Source: Candidatus Nanoarchaeia archaeon (GTDB lineage: Archaea; Nanobdellota; Nanobdellia; Woesearchaeales; UBA525). From it: a DNA stretch of 64,000 nucleotides. Below the pieces are notes generated by a model. That model was given only the letters and a program-made list of their open reading frames with translations. It was not told the origin of the DNA and ran no database searches. This document shows positions 27,844 through 36,634 of the stretch, one piece after another (the stretch's first letter is position 1; each line of letters opens with the position of its first letter). The DNA lies in contig JANQNB010000008.1 in NCBI GenBank assembly GCA_028279755.1, forward strand, positions 36,899 to 100,898. Reading direction: 5' to 3'. The position numbers and the translations under genes were made by a program.

Positions 27844-29087
27844 AACGCGTGCTCCGGACCCGGTGGATCTTCCTCCTCAGCAGCGTCTTGCTCGTCCTCC
27901 CTTTGCTGCTCCGCGTGCTCGCCGGCAGCCCGCTCATTCCTGGCGCGGAAAGCTATGCCTGGCTGCAGAGCAGCGACTCCTACGGCGTCCTTATCGGCTA
28001 TCTCGGCGAGTGGAGCATCCTGTTCAGCCCCGTGCTCGGCCTGCTCAGCGTCTTCCTCTTCCACAAGCTCACGCCACGATTCGCGCGCCGGAAACAGACA
28101 CGGCAACTCGCACTCCTCCTCTTCGTCATCAACCCGGTGTTCCTCGGCGTATTCACCCGCCTGAATCCCTACACGATCGCGATTCCCATCGGGCTCGCCC
28201 TGCTCCTGACCAGGCGGCGCGTGTATCATCTGCCGCTCGAGCTCTTGCTCGCACTCGTCGCGCCGCACCTCGCGCTGCTCTTATTGCCGGCGTTGTTCAC
28301 GAAAGAGCGGCGCACCATGGTCCTGCCGCTCCTGCTCGCAGCAGCACTGACTGCAATACAAGGCTGGCCGTTCCACGACTTCGCTCCCCATCTTGTCGAG
28401 TTCGGCCTGCCAGGTGGCATCTCCATACTCTTCCTCGCTCTCGCCCTTATCGAGCTGGTGCGGCAATGGAACAGGAAACAGCACCGCGTCCTGCTCACCT
28501 GGTTCGTCCTCCTCATCCTCCTGACGCCCTGGAACGAGAGCGCGTGCGTGCTCGCAGGCCTGGTCAGCACGCCGCTCGCAGCGCTTATCGTGGCGAGGCT
28601 CTACCGGCGCAAATGGACGATCAAAGAGGCGAAGCCGCTCGCCCTCCTGCTCCTGGCCTGCGCCTTCCTCTTCCTCGTCATCACGAACATCTCCATGACA
28701 GTCCAGGACCAGCCAAGCGCGGAACTATTGCTCGTGCTCGATGCGCTGCCTGACGAGCCACGCGTCGTCCTGGCGCCGGCCGCCATGACACCTTTGCTCA
28801 AGCATTTCACCCAAGGCCAGGCCATCATTGACAGCTGCAGGGACACGCCCCGCGTCTGCCATGACGTCGAGGAACTTTACCAGACGCGAAAGCTCGAGCC
28901 TGCGGCGAGCCTGCTCGAACGCTACAACATCAGATACCTGCTGATCACCCAGGAGATGCGCGAAGGCGGTGTGTGGAAACACGACGAAGACGGACTGCTC
29001 TTCCTCCTGAAGCACAGCAATAGCTTCGAGCTCGTGGCGAGCAGCAGCGACGAGGAACTCTGGCACTACCGTCAAAACTTTTATTAA
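27840..29087 (+). CDS. Multi-pass membrane protein, second GT-C-like protein
   Basis: 415 aa with about nine to ten spans and a C-terminal soluble domain. It resembles the preceding gene in layout: an outer loop after span 1 (GAESYAWLQSSDSYGVL) and a C-terminal region with ERYNIRYLLITQEM paralleling EKYQASHILVGP of its neighbour. The two are probably ancient duplicates working on the same lipid-linked glycan (inference). ATGA overlap with the upstream gene shows translational coupling. Confidence 0.65.
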   Translation: MKRVLRTRWIFLLSSVLLVLPLLLRVLAGSPLIPGAESYAWLQSSDSYGVLIGYLGEWSILFSPVLGLLSVFLFHKLTPRFARRKQTRQLALLLFVINPVFLGVFTRLNPYTIAIPIGLALLLTRRRVYHLPLELLLALVAPHLALLLLPALFTKERRTMVLPLLLAAALTAIQGWPFHDFAPHLVEFGLPGGISILFLALALIELVRQWNRKQHRVLLTWFVLLILLTPWNESACVLAGLVSTPLAALIVARLYRRKWTIKEAKPLALLLLACAFLFLVITNISMTVQDQPSAELLLVLDALPDEPRVVLAPAAMTPLLKHFTQGQAIIDSCRDTPRVCHDVEELYQTRKLEPAASLLERYNIRYLLITQEMREGGVWKHDEDGLLFLLKHSNSFELVASSSDEELWHYRQNFY

Positions 29088-29109
29088 CACTCCGGAACGC
29101 CGATACACA

Positions 29110-30363
29110 ATGATACAGAGCTTCACCTTCACCAAAGTCTTCATCTGGATAGTCTTCATGTTTTTCCTCTACTACGCAGTCTTCTGGTTCCTGGTCCTGT
29201 TCGAACCAGAGCCGAAAGTCAAGCGGAAGCGGTACAAGCAGTGGCCGCACGTCACGATCGCGATTCCCCTGTTCAATGAAGAGAAGAGTGTCGAGCCGAC
29301 AGTGAGAAGCGTGTTCGGACTGGACTACCCGCGATCAAAGCTGCATGTCGTGTGCATCAATGACGGCAGCACAGACAAGAGCCTCCAAGTGCTGCGCAGG
29401 CTCAAGAAAGAATTCCCGATCGAGATCATGAGCCAGACGAACAAGGGAAAATACGTCGCCCTCAACAAGGCGCTCGCGAAAACCAAAAGCCCGTTCTTCG
29501 TCTCGCTCGACGCTGACAGCATGGTCGAGCCCGACGCGCTCAAGATCCTCCTGGGAGAGTTCACCAAGAAAGAAGTGGCAGCTTCCATGCCGATCATGAA
29601 AGTGGACAAGCCGAAGAACTGGCTGATGCGCTGGCAACAACTCGAGTACATGACCAGCGTGTACCTCAAAACGCTGATGCAGGAACGCGACTGCATCCCT
29701 GTAGCGCCAGGCCCGTTCACAGTCTACCGGACCGAGGCAGTGAAGGCAGTCGGCGGCTATCGCAAAGCGCACTATGTCGAGGATCTCGAGCTCGCGCTCC
29801 GGCTCCAGGCGCATCATTACATCCTGCGGCAGAGCGACGCTGCTATCATCAGCACACGCGCGCCGCAGACCCTTGGCCAGTACTACCGGCAACGGCTCCG
29901 CTGGTATGGCGGCACGTTCAGGAACGCCTTCGACTACCGCTGGATGGTCTTGCGACGCGCGTACAAGGACTTCGGCGTGATCCAGATCCCTGTCTTGATG
30001 AGCGCGGGCTTCCTCGCAATGTTCGCCGTGTTCTTCGTCTACTTAGCCCAGGCAAAGTCGTTCTGGTACAACCTGAAATATCTCTACCTCACGAACTTTG
30101 ACCTCTGGACCTATTTCAGCACCATGACCTTCACCTGGGACGTGCTGAACACCGACTTCTTCGTGTTCGCCTGCACAGTCACGCTGCTCCTGCTCAGCGC
30201 GCTCCTCATCAAGCTCGCGCTCAACACCGGACGGGAATCGTTCACGCGAAAGCACGTGCCGAGCACTGTCACCTTCCTCCTCTTTTACAGCACAGTCACA
30301 GCAGCGATATGGTTCATGGTCGGCTTGCGCACCCTGATGGGCAAGAGTGGCTGGACACGGTGA
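29110..30363 (+). CDS. Family 2 glycosyltransferase, membrane-bound
   Basis: 417 aa. A single N-terminal span, then a GT-A domain with the nucleotide-binding start HVTIAIPLFNEEKS, INDGSTD, the metal-binding SLDADSM, the acceptor ED of HYVEDLELALRL and QRLRWYGG (the QxxRW processivity motif), then three to four C-terminal spans. This is the layout of chitin/hyaluronan/cellulose-synthase-like enzymes that polymerise or translocate sugars. TATA CTTTTATTAAC is 25 bases before the ATG. It sits in a glycan operon with two GT-C-like genes and a PAP2 phosphatase. Confidence 0.9.
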   Translation: MIQSFTFTKVFIWIVFMFFLYYAVFWFLVLFEPEPKVKRKRYKQWPHVTIAIPLFNEEKSVEPTVRSVFGLDYPRSKLHVVCINDGSTDKSLQVLRRLKKEFPIEIMSQTNKGKYVALNKALAKTKSPFFVSLDADSMVEPDALKILLGEFTKKEVAASMPIMKVDKPKNWLMRWQQLEYMTSVYLKTLMQERDCIPVAPGPFTVYRTEAVKAVGGYRKAHYVEDLELALRLQAHHYILRQSDAAIISTRAPQTLGQYYRQRLRWYGGTFRNAFDYRWMVLRRAYKDFGVIQIPVLMSAGFLAMFAVFFVYLAQAKSFWYNLKYLYLTNFDLWTYFSTMTFTWDVLNTDFFVFACTVTLLLLSALLIKLALNTGRESFTRKHVPSTVTFLLFYSTVTAAIWFMVGLRTLMGKSGWTR

Positions 30364-30367
30364 TACA

Positions 30368-31042
30368 ATGAGAAAAAACCTCCTCTTCAGCAGATACGCG
30401 ATCGCGGGATTCGTCGTCTTCATGGTCTTTGTCACAGCCTTCATGCTCGGCACGTACATGGAAGGCGTCAGGAACGAGAGCCTCCGCGTGAACATCGAAG
30501 AGCAGCGCAACGAATTGAACGATCTGCTGCTCCAGTACCAGTACATCAGCGAGCTGGAAAAGCAGCAAAACTGCGAAGCGCTCGCTGTCATCTTCCACGA
30601 AAGCCTGGAGCAGCTCGACACGCAGAGCCAGCGACTGCAGGGGTATGAAGAGCAGCGGAAACTCGAGAACAGCGACTACAAGCGCCTGCGGAAAGCCTAC
30701 ACTGTCAGCCAGGTCAACTACTGGCTCTTGGCGAAACGGCTGAAAGATCTGTGCGGGATGCAGTATAGCGACATCCTGTACTTCTTCTCCTCGCCGAAGA
30801 ACTGCGCAGACTGCGAGAACCAAGGCATCCATCTCGATTATGTCAAGAAACGCCTTGGCGATGAAGTGCTCATCTTCGCGCTCGACGGGAGCGAGGAAGG
30901 CATCATCGCCCTGCTCAAAGCCAATTATGAAGTCGAGCGCTTCCCCACACTCGTGATCGACGACGTGCCGTACAATTACAGCACCAACGAAGAGATCATA
31001 GAGATCCTCTGTGCTGAGAACGACTACGGATGGTGCGCATGA
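30368..31042 (+). CDS. Membrane-anchored thioredoxin-like protein
   Basis: 224 aa. An N-terminal span (AIAGFVVFMVFVTAFMLG), a coiled-coil stretch (about 40-110) and a C-terminal thioredoxin-like domain with LYFFSSPKNCADCENQG (CxxC) and the cis-Pro region VERFPTLVI. It would face outward, as the CxxC follows a signal anchor, and may reduce, isomerise or oxidise disulfides in surface proteins. GGTGAT lies three bases before the ATG. Its stop overlaps the PAP2 gene start (ATGA). A partner for the VKOR homologue at 36141 is possible. Confidence 0.72.
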   Translation: MRKNLLFSRYAIAGFVVFMVFVTAFMLGTYMEGVRNESLRVNIEEQRNELNDLLLQYQYISELEKQQNCEALAVIFHESLEQLDTQSQRLQGYEEQRKLENSDYKRLRKAYTVSQVNYWLLAKRLKDLCGMQYSDILYFFSSPKNCADCENQGIHLDYVKKRLGDEVLIFALDGSEEGIIALLKANYEVERFPTLVIDDVPYNYSTNEEIIEILCAENDYGWCA

Positions 31043-31482
31043 AACGCCTTGTCGACATCACTGTCAGGGACATCAGCGCGCTCGGCGCGATCCCGGCAAG
31101 CCTCGCGCTCGCCGTGCTCTTCCTGCTCCTCGGCGAGACGCGCCTCTGCGTGCTCCTGCTGACCGGCTACGCGATCATCTACGCGATCATCCTGCCCATC
31201 CGGGCGATCCATCACAAAGACCGGCCACGGCGCGTGGGCTATGCTGATTATTTAGAGAAGCTCGCAGCAGGCACCTTTCCCAGCGTGCACGCCTTCCGTG
31301 CGACCTTTATCGCGGTGTTGCTGAGCATGCACTACGCGACTATGTGGATGATAATCGTGTTCGCGATCTATGCTGTGCTGGTGATCGGCACGAGAGTGTA
31401 TCTGAAACGCCACTTCTGGATGGATGTCCTTGTCGGCGCGATCCTGGGAGCTTTGCTTGGGATTGGCCTGTCTCTGGCCTAG
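31039..31482 (+). CDS. PAP2-type phosphatase, probable polyprenyl-pyrophosphate phosphatase
   Basis: 147 aa with five spans. The three phosphatase motifs are visible: HHKDRPRR (KxxxxxxRP-like), FPSVHAF (PSxH) and TRVYLKRHFWMDVL (RxxxxxHxxxD). Such enzymes dephosphorylate lipid pyrophosphates and thereby recycle the glycan carrier, which fits the end of a glycan-assembly operon. It is translationally coupled to the thioredoxin-like gene and overlaps the convergent acetyltransferase by four bases. Confidence 0.85.
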   Translation: MKRLVDITVRDISALGAIPASLALAVLFLLLGETRLCVLLLTGYAIIYAIILPIRAIHHKDRPRRVGYADYLEKLAAGTFPSVHAFRATFIAVLLSMHYATMWMIIVFAIYAVLVIGTRVYLKRHFWMDVLVGAILGALLGIGLSLA

Positions 31483-31907
31483 AAACGGAGATACATCTCC
31501 ACGTGCTCGATGCCTGCCTCCTTGAATTTCTTGCCTCGCGGGGTGAAGCCTGCATCCTTGTAGAATTTCTTGAGATAGTATTGCGCACCCATCACCACTT
31601 CTTTCACGCCGCGACGCTTGCAGTATGAAACCAAGTACTTCACCAGGCGCTTGCCCAGTCCCTTGCCACGTTGGCTCTGCAGGATGGCGATGCGCTCCAA
31701 CTTGGCTTTCGTTCCTTTGAACCGGATCCTGGCGCAGCCGACAGGCTTTCCTCGGGATAGCACAATAACGTGCGTGGCTTTCTCATCAAATCCATCGCGT
31801 TCCATGTCTGCAGGCACGTCCTGACCCTTGATGAACACGATCTCACGGATCTTCAGCACTGCAGCAATGTCTTTCTTAGTCCGTGCCAGTCGTATGGAGA
31901 TTGACAT
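31479..31907 (-). CDS. GNAT-family N-acetyltransferase
   Basis: 142 aa. The acetyl-CoA binding motif QSQRGKGLGKRLVKYL is intact, with the preceding strand AKLERIAILQ, and the sequence resembles ElaA/YjcF-type GNATs (EIVFIKGQDVPADMERDG). The acceptor substrate is unknown. It is one base downstream of the aMBF1 gene stop codon, so it is probably co-transcribed with it. Confidence 0.9.
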   Translation of the reverse strand: MSISIRLARTKKDIAAVLKIREIVFIKGQDVPADMERDGFDEKATHVIVLSRGKPVGCARIRFKGTKAKLERIAILQSQRGKGLGKRLVKYLVSYCKRRGVKEVVMGAQYYLKKFYKDAGFTPRGKKFKEAGIEHVEMYLRF

Positions 31908-31908
31908 A

Positions 31909-32451
31909 TTATCGCCGTTTGATCATGTCGCCAATGGTCAATGGACCAGAATCAGTCGTTGTCGTCTTGCTGCCTTCTTCAATGTGCTGCTCGACAAGCC
32001 TGATCTGCAATGCTTTCTCCAGCAAGCGCGCAGTCTCGAGATCAGGCTTTTTCGATCCTGTCTCGTATTTTGTGAGTTGGCTCTCCTTGATTCTGAGGCG
32101 CTTGGCCAGTTCTTCCTGCTTCAGGCCCATGCGTTCTCTCGCCTGCTTGATCGGGCCGCCGAAGTCAGGTCGCACAAGGAGGAGCACTTCGCCCTTTGCT
32201 GCTGGCTGCCGAGTCTGCGCAGCGTCAAGCGATGGCTGGACATAGGCTTCCCTGCGCTGTTCGCGCTTCGCCTCCTGCTTCAGCTCCTGGCTGGTCGGCA
32301 AGCGCTTGACAATCTCGCCGTGTTCCTTGCATGTGTCGCAGACAGTCAAGACCGTGCCTTCAACTTTTGCTTGGTAGAGCACTCCTTCAGCGCCACAGAG
32401 ATCGCAACCCACACTTTCACCTACGTGGTCTTTGCCACCTTGGCGCGGCAT
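31909..32451 (-). CDS. mbf1: Archaeal multiprotein bridging factor 1 (aMBF1)
   Basis: 180 aa. An N-terminal zinc ribbon (CDLCGAEG then CDTCKEHG), a linker rich in Lys, Glu and Gln, then a cro-type helix-turn-helix (MGLKQEELAKRLRIKESQLTKYETG split at about 108-130) as in archaeal MBF1. In archaea it associates with the ribosome and the transcription machinery. Upstream is a 30-codon membrane microprotein gene on the same strand. Confidence 0.93.
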   Translation of the reverse strand: MPRQGGKDHVGESVGCDLCGAEGVLYQAKVEGTVLTVCDTCKEHGEIVKRLPTSQELKQEAKREQRREAYVQPSLDAAQTRQPAAKGEVLLLVRPDFGGPIKQARERMGLKQEELAKRLRIKESQLTKYETGSKKPDLETARLLEKALQIRLVEQHIEEGSKTTTTDSGPLTIGDMIKRR

Positions 32452-32480
32452 ACGAAGTGAGAGCGCCGTGGCAAAGACTC

Positions 32481-32573
32481 TTACCCAATTATCAGGAAGC
32501 AGATAATAAAGCCGATGAGGACGCCGATGACTAGGCCTTGGACGAATTCTTTGGCACTAAACCCTTTCTTCAT
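32481..32573 (-). CDS. 30-residue membrane microprotein
   Basis: The ATG at 32573 overlaps the stop of the upstream 84-codon gene (ATGA), and the reading frame encodes MKKGFSAKEFVQG followed by a Gly/Ile/Leu-rich span containing GVLIGFIICFLIIG. The overlap and the single clean hydrophobic segment support translation. It may form a two-component membrane complex with its neighbour (inference). Confidence 0.5.
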   Translation of the reverse strand: MKKGFSAKEFVQGLVIGVLIGFIICFLIIG

Positions 32574-32824
32574 CTCTTGACACCGTAGCCAGGCTCAGCT
32601 TCCTTCAACTCGATGCTTCCCAGGCTCCACAGAACAGCGCCGACGCCGAAAAGCAGCGGGAAGAGCAGCCATTCGCCTCCTGACACGAGGGAAATGCTGC
32701 GGTAATGGATCGTCCGCACGCCTGCCCACACTGACCAGTATATCCCTATGCCGATCGAGCTGGCTCCGAGGAACTGATACAAGAGCCCCAACATCTCATG
32801 CCGTCGAAGATTCTGTTTTGCCAT
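32570..32824 (-). CDS. Small two-span membrane protein
   Basis: 84 aa with two membrane segments (LGLLYQFLGASSIGIGIYW and LLFPLLFGVGAVLWSLG). GAGGTGGGG ends three bases before the ATG at 32824 and the TATA element TTTTAAATACG lies near 32858-32868, so the mRNA has a short leader with a Shine-Dalgarno sequence. No family recognised. It is followed in overlap by the 30-residue microprotein. Confidence 0.6.
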   Translation of the reverse strand: MAKQNLRRHEMLGLLYQFLGASSIGIGIYWSVWAGVRTIHYRSISLVSGGEWLLFPLLFGVGAVLWSLGSIELKEAEPGYGVKR

Positions 32825-32861
32825 CAACCCCACCTCATATCGCAAGGAAGCCTGCTCGTAT

Positions 32862-35800
32862 TTAAAATTTATGGGCTCGTACAGCGAAATAGCCCATGAC
32901 CGCGATGATTGCCACTGCGAAGATGACGAGCCAGAGGACTGCCTTTGACTCTTGTGACGCGACGAGTTGTGCTTCCTGCGCTTCTGGCGCTGGCATGTCT
33001 TGCGGTTCTCTCACTTCCACTGCTTCTGGTTCTTCAATCTCTTCTTCCGCTGCTGCCGCTACCGGTTGCTCGAGCTCTGTGATCGTGATCTCTGCTTTTC
33101 CGTTGGTGATGCTGCCGGTGTTGATCCTGATGTCGTTGATACCATCCTCATCCACGTCGATCTCGACAAAGGTGTTCTCTGGGATCGTGTATTGTGTCTC
33201 GCCGATGTCCACCACGACCTTGTCTTCCTTGACTTCGAGGATCGTGACCTGTTCATCCCCTGCATCGAGTGTGGTGCCTTCTTCGTAGCCGGTTTCGACT
33301 GTAGGTTCAGGAGCAAGCACTGGTGCGGGCTCCTGTGGTTCAGGCACTGCTTCCGGCTCGCTAGTCTCTGACCACGAACTTCCTTGCTGCTCAGCAACAG
33401 AAAAATGCAGAGGACCATCGTCGACGAACTTGCCGATAGTGACGTTCTGATCCGCGAATTCTCCGGTGAATCCGGCGCTATAGAAAGCCCGGCCGTCGCT
33501 GTACCCGACAGGATTCAACTGTTCCTGCCCTGTCGTTCCCCACGTGCCGTTCCAAATCTCTTCACCGGACTCGTTGATCTTCACCAACCAAACATCATGG
33601 CCACCAGCACCGGCAGTAGTCGTGTATCCTTGGATGACGTAGTTGTCGCCCCATTCGTACACACCATAGGCTCCGCCGCCAGCACCCACACCACTGTAGG
33701 TTTTGTTCCACTGATAATCGCCTGTTGTGTTGAACTTGAACAGGTTGATATTTCCTCCAAAGTCGTAGGTGGAGAGTAAGTAGCCGTTGTCAGGCATGAC
33801 TTGTGGATTACCAGAGTAGAAATCATTGACTCCACTGTCAAAGGTCTTGTTCCATTGATGGCCGCCAGTCGTGTTGATCTTGATCAGCCAGATGTCATAA
33901 TCTCCAGGGTTTGTCGAGCCCGAGATGAGGTAGCCATCGGCAAGCTCGATGGCTTTTGAGTTGCAGAAGTCAAAACTGCCTGAGTCGAACGTCGCGTTCC
34001 AAACATAATTGCCGTTGAAATCGAGCTTGACCACCATGAACCTGTCGCCCGGGCCGAAGGAACTTCCAAAGCCCGTGACGATCAACCCGTCATTGACTGC
34101 GATGACATCTGAAGCATAGTCATCCGCGCTGCCGCCGAAGAAGGTCTCCCACCCGACACCCCCTCGGTTGTTCACCTTAAGAATCCACATGTCGCGCACA
34201 CCGCCACTCATGTATGAACCGACGATGACATAGCCGTCGCTCACTGCGATGCCGCCTTCGAAAGTATCTGATTCGTTCCCGCCATACGTACGGTTCCACA
34301 CGACGGTACCGAGCTCGTCGATTTTGAAGAGCCTAGCATCATCACTCATCGTCGCAGTAAAGATATGGCCACCTTCATTCGCTGGGAAGATCGCAGTGCC
34401 AGAGTCAGAGCCGCCGCTGTCGAGCTCAAGGCTCCACAAGTTCTCTGGCGGCAGGTTGTCGTCGTAGTCTGTCGTGCCGACATTGCCTGCGTAGTCGGTG
34501 GCGTAGACAGTCAGGGTGTGCGCGCCGTTGTCGAGCAGTATCGAGCTGTTTGGTGTGAAGGTGACGTTCTCCTTGCCGTCGGCGCTGTATTGCCATCGTG
34601 CGATCGCTTCGTTCGCGCTGACCCTGAGGGGCACGTTCTGGTTCGCGTACGTGACGCCTTCAACAGGAGAGGTCATCGTGATGACAGGCGCGCTCGTGTC
34701 GTTGACTGTGAAGTTCTGCGCCTGCCGGTCGCTGCCGATCTCTATGAAGTAGAAATCGTAGGTTGCGCTGTACGAATTCGAGTATCCGAAGAGCACGTCA
34801 CCTTGACCTTTCGGCGCAGTTCGCCATACGACTTCATGCTGTGCTGCGCCAACAGTCAGATTCCAGAGCTGATTGCCTTGCGCGTCGACCCCGATCAGCC
34901 AGGCGTCTGAGCCTCCAGCACCTGATGAATATGTATAGCCAACGAGGATATAGGTGCCATCATTCTCGATCATTTCGTTGCAGTTGTCATATTGTGCTCC
35001 GCCATAGGTCTTGTTCCATAGCACGTCGCCTGTCTTGTTCATTTTGATCAGGACGGTGTCGAAGCTGCCAGAGATATTCCCATCGCCGCAAAGGAGATAG
35101 CCATCACTGGTGTTCACCATGAATCTCGCTTCATCATTGTTCGTGCTTCCCCACGTCTTATTCCACAGCAGTGTGCCATTGGTGCTGATCTTCCGGATAT
35201 CCATATCGGCAAGACCCGCCCCTGTGGAGTTTGTGTATCCAAGGAAGAAATAGCTCCCATCAAGCGTATGGAGGTTCCAGACTTCTTCGAAATCTGGTCC
35301 GCCATAGGTCTGGTTCCAGATATGCCCGCCAGTCTCGTTGACCTTCAGGAGCCAGTAGTCACGAACCCCCACGCCGAACGATGTGGTTGCGCCCCCGAGC
35401 AGGTAGCCATCAGCCAGTTCTCTGATGAAATAGCCGATGTCACTTCCAGGCCCGCCATAGGTCTGGTTGATAACGACTGTGCCATTCAGGTCTGTCTTGA
35501 GGAGCCAGAAGTCATAGCTACCAGCGCCGTAGGAGCCTGTGCCCATGATCATCGTGTAGCCGTCATCCTCGACGAGCAGGTCCCAGACGTATTCGTCGTT
35601 CGTGCCATACGTCCGGTTCCAGAGATGATTGCCGTTCTCGTCTGTCCTGACGATCCAGGCATAGAAATCCTTGCTACCATACAGGAGGTAGCCGCCATCC
35701 ACCACTTCGATATCATAGCCGTAGTCAGTATTGCCGTTGTCAATGGTCCAATTCGCGAGCACTGCTGGCTGCACCCGGTTGTCGCTGTTGCCGACCTCGC

Positions 35801-36062
35801 CAAGGCTATTGCGAGCGTAGACAGTGATAGTGTGCACGCCGTTACCCAGCCCTACGATGGTTGTGTTAGGCGTGAACGTGACATTCGCACCACCATCCAC
35901 AGAGTACCACCACGTGCTGACTGCCTGGTCTGCCGTGACGTTGAGATAGACGTACGAGGTGTTGGTCGTCGTTATAGTGAGATTGATGACTGGCGCTGCT
36001 GCAAGGGCTGTAGAACTCGCTAAGAGGGCCAATACTAGGTATGCTATGCCTCTCCAACCCAT
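32862..36062 (-). CDS. Large secreted repeat protein, heavily N-glycosylation-prone, membrane-anchored
   Basis: About 1066 aa. A signal peptide is followed by an Ig-like domain (about 30-95), a run of repeats of 40-60 residues (about 100-435) of the form LWNRTYGG-x(n)-DGYLL-x-G-x(6)-GAG-x-x-D-x-WL-x-K, a second Ig-like domain (about 455-530), more repeats (about 540-875), an acidic Pro/Glu-rich segment, a small beta domain and a C-terminal span (VLWLVIFAVAIIAVMGYFAV). The repeats look like beta-propeller blades. There are more than twenty N-x-S/T sequons, so dense N-glycosylation is likely. Two ATGs are possible (36074 and 36062); TATA TTTATAAA is centred 28 bases before 36062. It is probably a cell-surface protein, divergent from VKOR. 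Confidence 0.78.
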   Translation of the reverse strand: MGWRGIAYLVLALLASSTALAAAPVINLTITTTNTSYVYLNVTADQAVSTWWYSVDGGANVTFTPNTTIVGLGNGVHTITVYARNSLGEVGNSDNRVQPAVLANWTIDNGNTDYGYDIEVVDGGYLLYGSKDFYAWIVRTDENGNHLWNRTYGTNDEYVWDLLVEDDGYTMIMGTGSYGAGSYDFWLLKTDLNGTVVINQTYGGPGSDIGYFIRELADGYLLGGATTSFGVGVRDYWLLKVNETGGHIWNQTYGGPDFEEVWNLHTLDGSYFFLGYTNSTGAGLADMDIRKISTNGTLLWNKTWGSTNNDEARFMVNTSDGYLLCGDGNISGSFDTVLIKMNKTGDVLWNKTYGGAQYDNCNEMIENDGTYILVGYTYSSGAGGSDAWLIGVDAQGNQLWNLTVGAAQHEVVWRTAPKGQGDVLFGYSNSYSATYDFYFIEIGSDRQAQNFTVNDTSAPVITMTSPVEGVTYANQNVPLRVSANEAIARWQYSADGKENVTFTPNSSILLDNGAHTLTVYATDYAGNVGTTDYDDNLPPENLWSLELDSGGSDSGTAIFPANEGGHIFTATMSDDARLFKIDELGTVVWNRTYGGNESDTFEGGIAVSDGYVIVGSYMSGGVRDMWILKVNNRGGVGWETFFGGSADDYASDVIAVNDGLIVTGFGSSFGPGDRFMVVKLDFNGNYVWNATFDSGSFDFCNSKAIELADGYLISGSTNPGDYDIWLIKINTTGGHQWNKTFDSGVNDFYSGNPQVMPDNGYLLSTYDFGGNINLFKFNTTGDYQWNKTYSGVGAGGGAYGVYEWGDNYVIQGYTTTAGAGGHDVWLVKINESGEEIWNGTWGTTGQEQLNPVGYSDGRAFYSAGFTGEFADQNVTIGKFVDDGPLHFSVAEQQGSSWSETSEPEAVPEPQEPAPVLAPEPTVETGYEEGTTLDAGDEQVTILEVKEDKVVVDIGETQYTIPENTFVEIDVDEDGINDIRINTGSITNGKAEITITELEQPVAAAAEEEIEEPEAVEVREPQDMPAPEAQEAQLVASQESKAVLWLVIFAVAIIAVMGYFAVRAHKF

Positions 36063-36140
36063 CTGGTTATCCATGCATTTTTTGTTTTATAAATCTATTT
36101 CTCAAGCAAGGCTTTATAAAAGATCCAGAGCTCCAGCGCG

Positions 36141-36611
36141 ATGATGGATTGCAAGAAAGAGATGGCGCTCAGGCGCATCATGATCGTGCTTGCAGGCCTT
36201 GGCATTTTCCTCAGCCTCTACCTGCTCAAGGAGCACTGGGCGCCGAGCGGAAGCACGTTCTGCGATCTCAGCGCGACTGTGAGCTGCGACATCGTGAACA
36301 AGAGCAGCTATGCAGAGATCTTCGGCATTCCTGTCAGCCTGCTCGGCGCACTTTATTATTTCGGCGTGCTCATGGTCGCGCTCTTCCCGAACCGGCTGGC
36401 CAAACGCGTTGCAGAAGACGACAAGAAGTTCTTCTGGCAGCTCTTCGCCGGCTACATGCTCCTCGGCTTCTTCTTCAGCCTCTACCTGACCGCGATCGAA
36501 GCCTTTGTCCTCAAGGTCTGGTGCCCGCTCTGCGTGGCGAGCGCGATCATCGTCGTGCTCTTGCTCGCTATCGCCGGCCTTCTGGCCAGATATCAAGAGG
36601 AAACAATATAA
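36141..36611 (+). CDS. Vitamin K epoxide reductase (VKOR) homologue
   Basis: 156 aa with four spans. The two redox centres are present: the loop pair in STFCDLSATVSCDIVNKS and the CxxC in VWCPLCVAS, with the conserved Ser in FGIPVSLLG. Prokaryotic VKORs oxidise quinones to form disulfides in exported proteins. That fits the many cysteine-rich secreted proteins in this window and the anchored thioredoxin-like protein at 30368. TATA TTTATAAAAG lies 25 bases before the ATG. Confidence 0.92.
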   Translation: MMDCKKEMALRRIMIVLAGLGIFLSLYLLKEHWAPSGSTFCDLSATVSCDIVNKSSYAEIFGIPVSLLGALYYFGVLMVALFPNRLAKRVAEDDKKFFWQLFAGYMLLGFFFSLYLTAIEAFVLKVWCPLCVASAIIVVLLLAIAGLLARYQEETI

Positions 36612-36634
36612 ATCGGCACCGATTTCTGGGCAAT

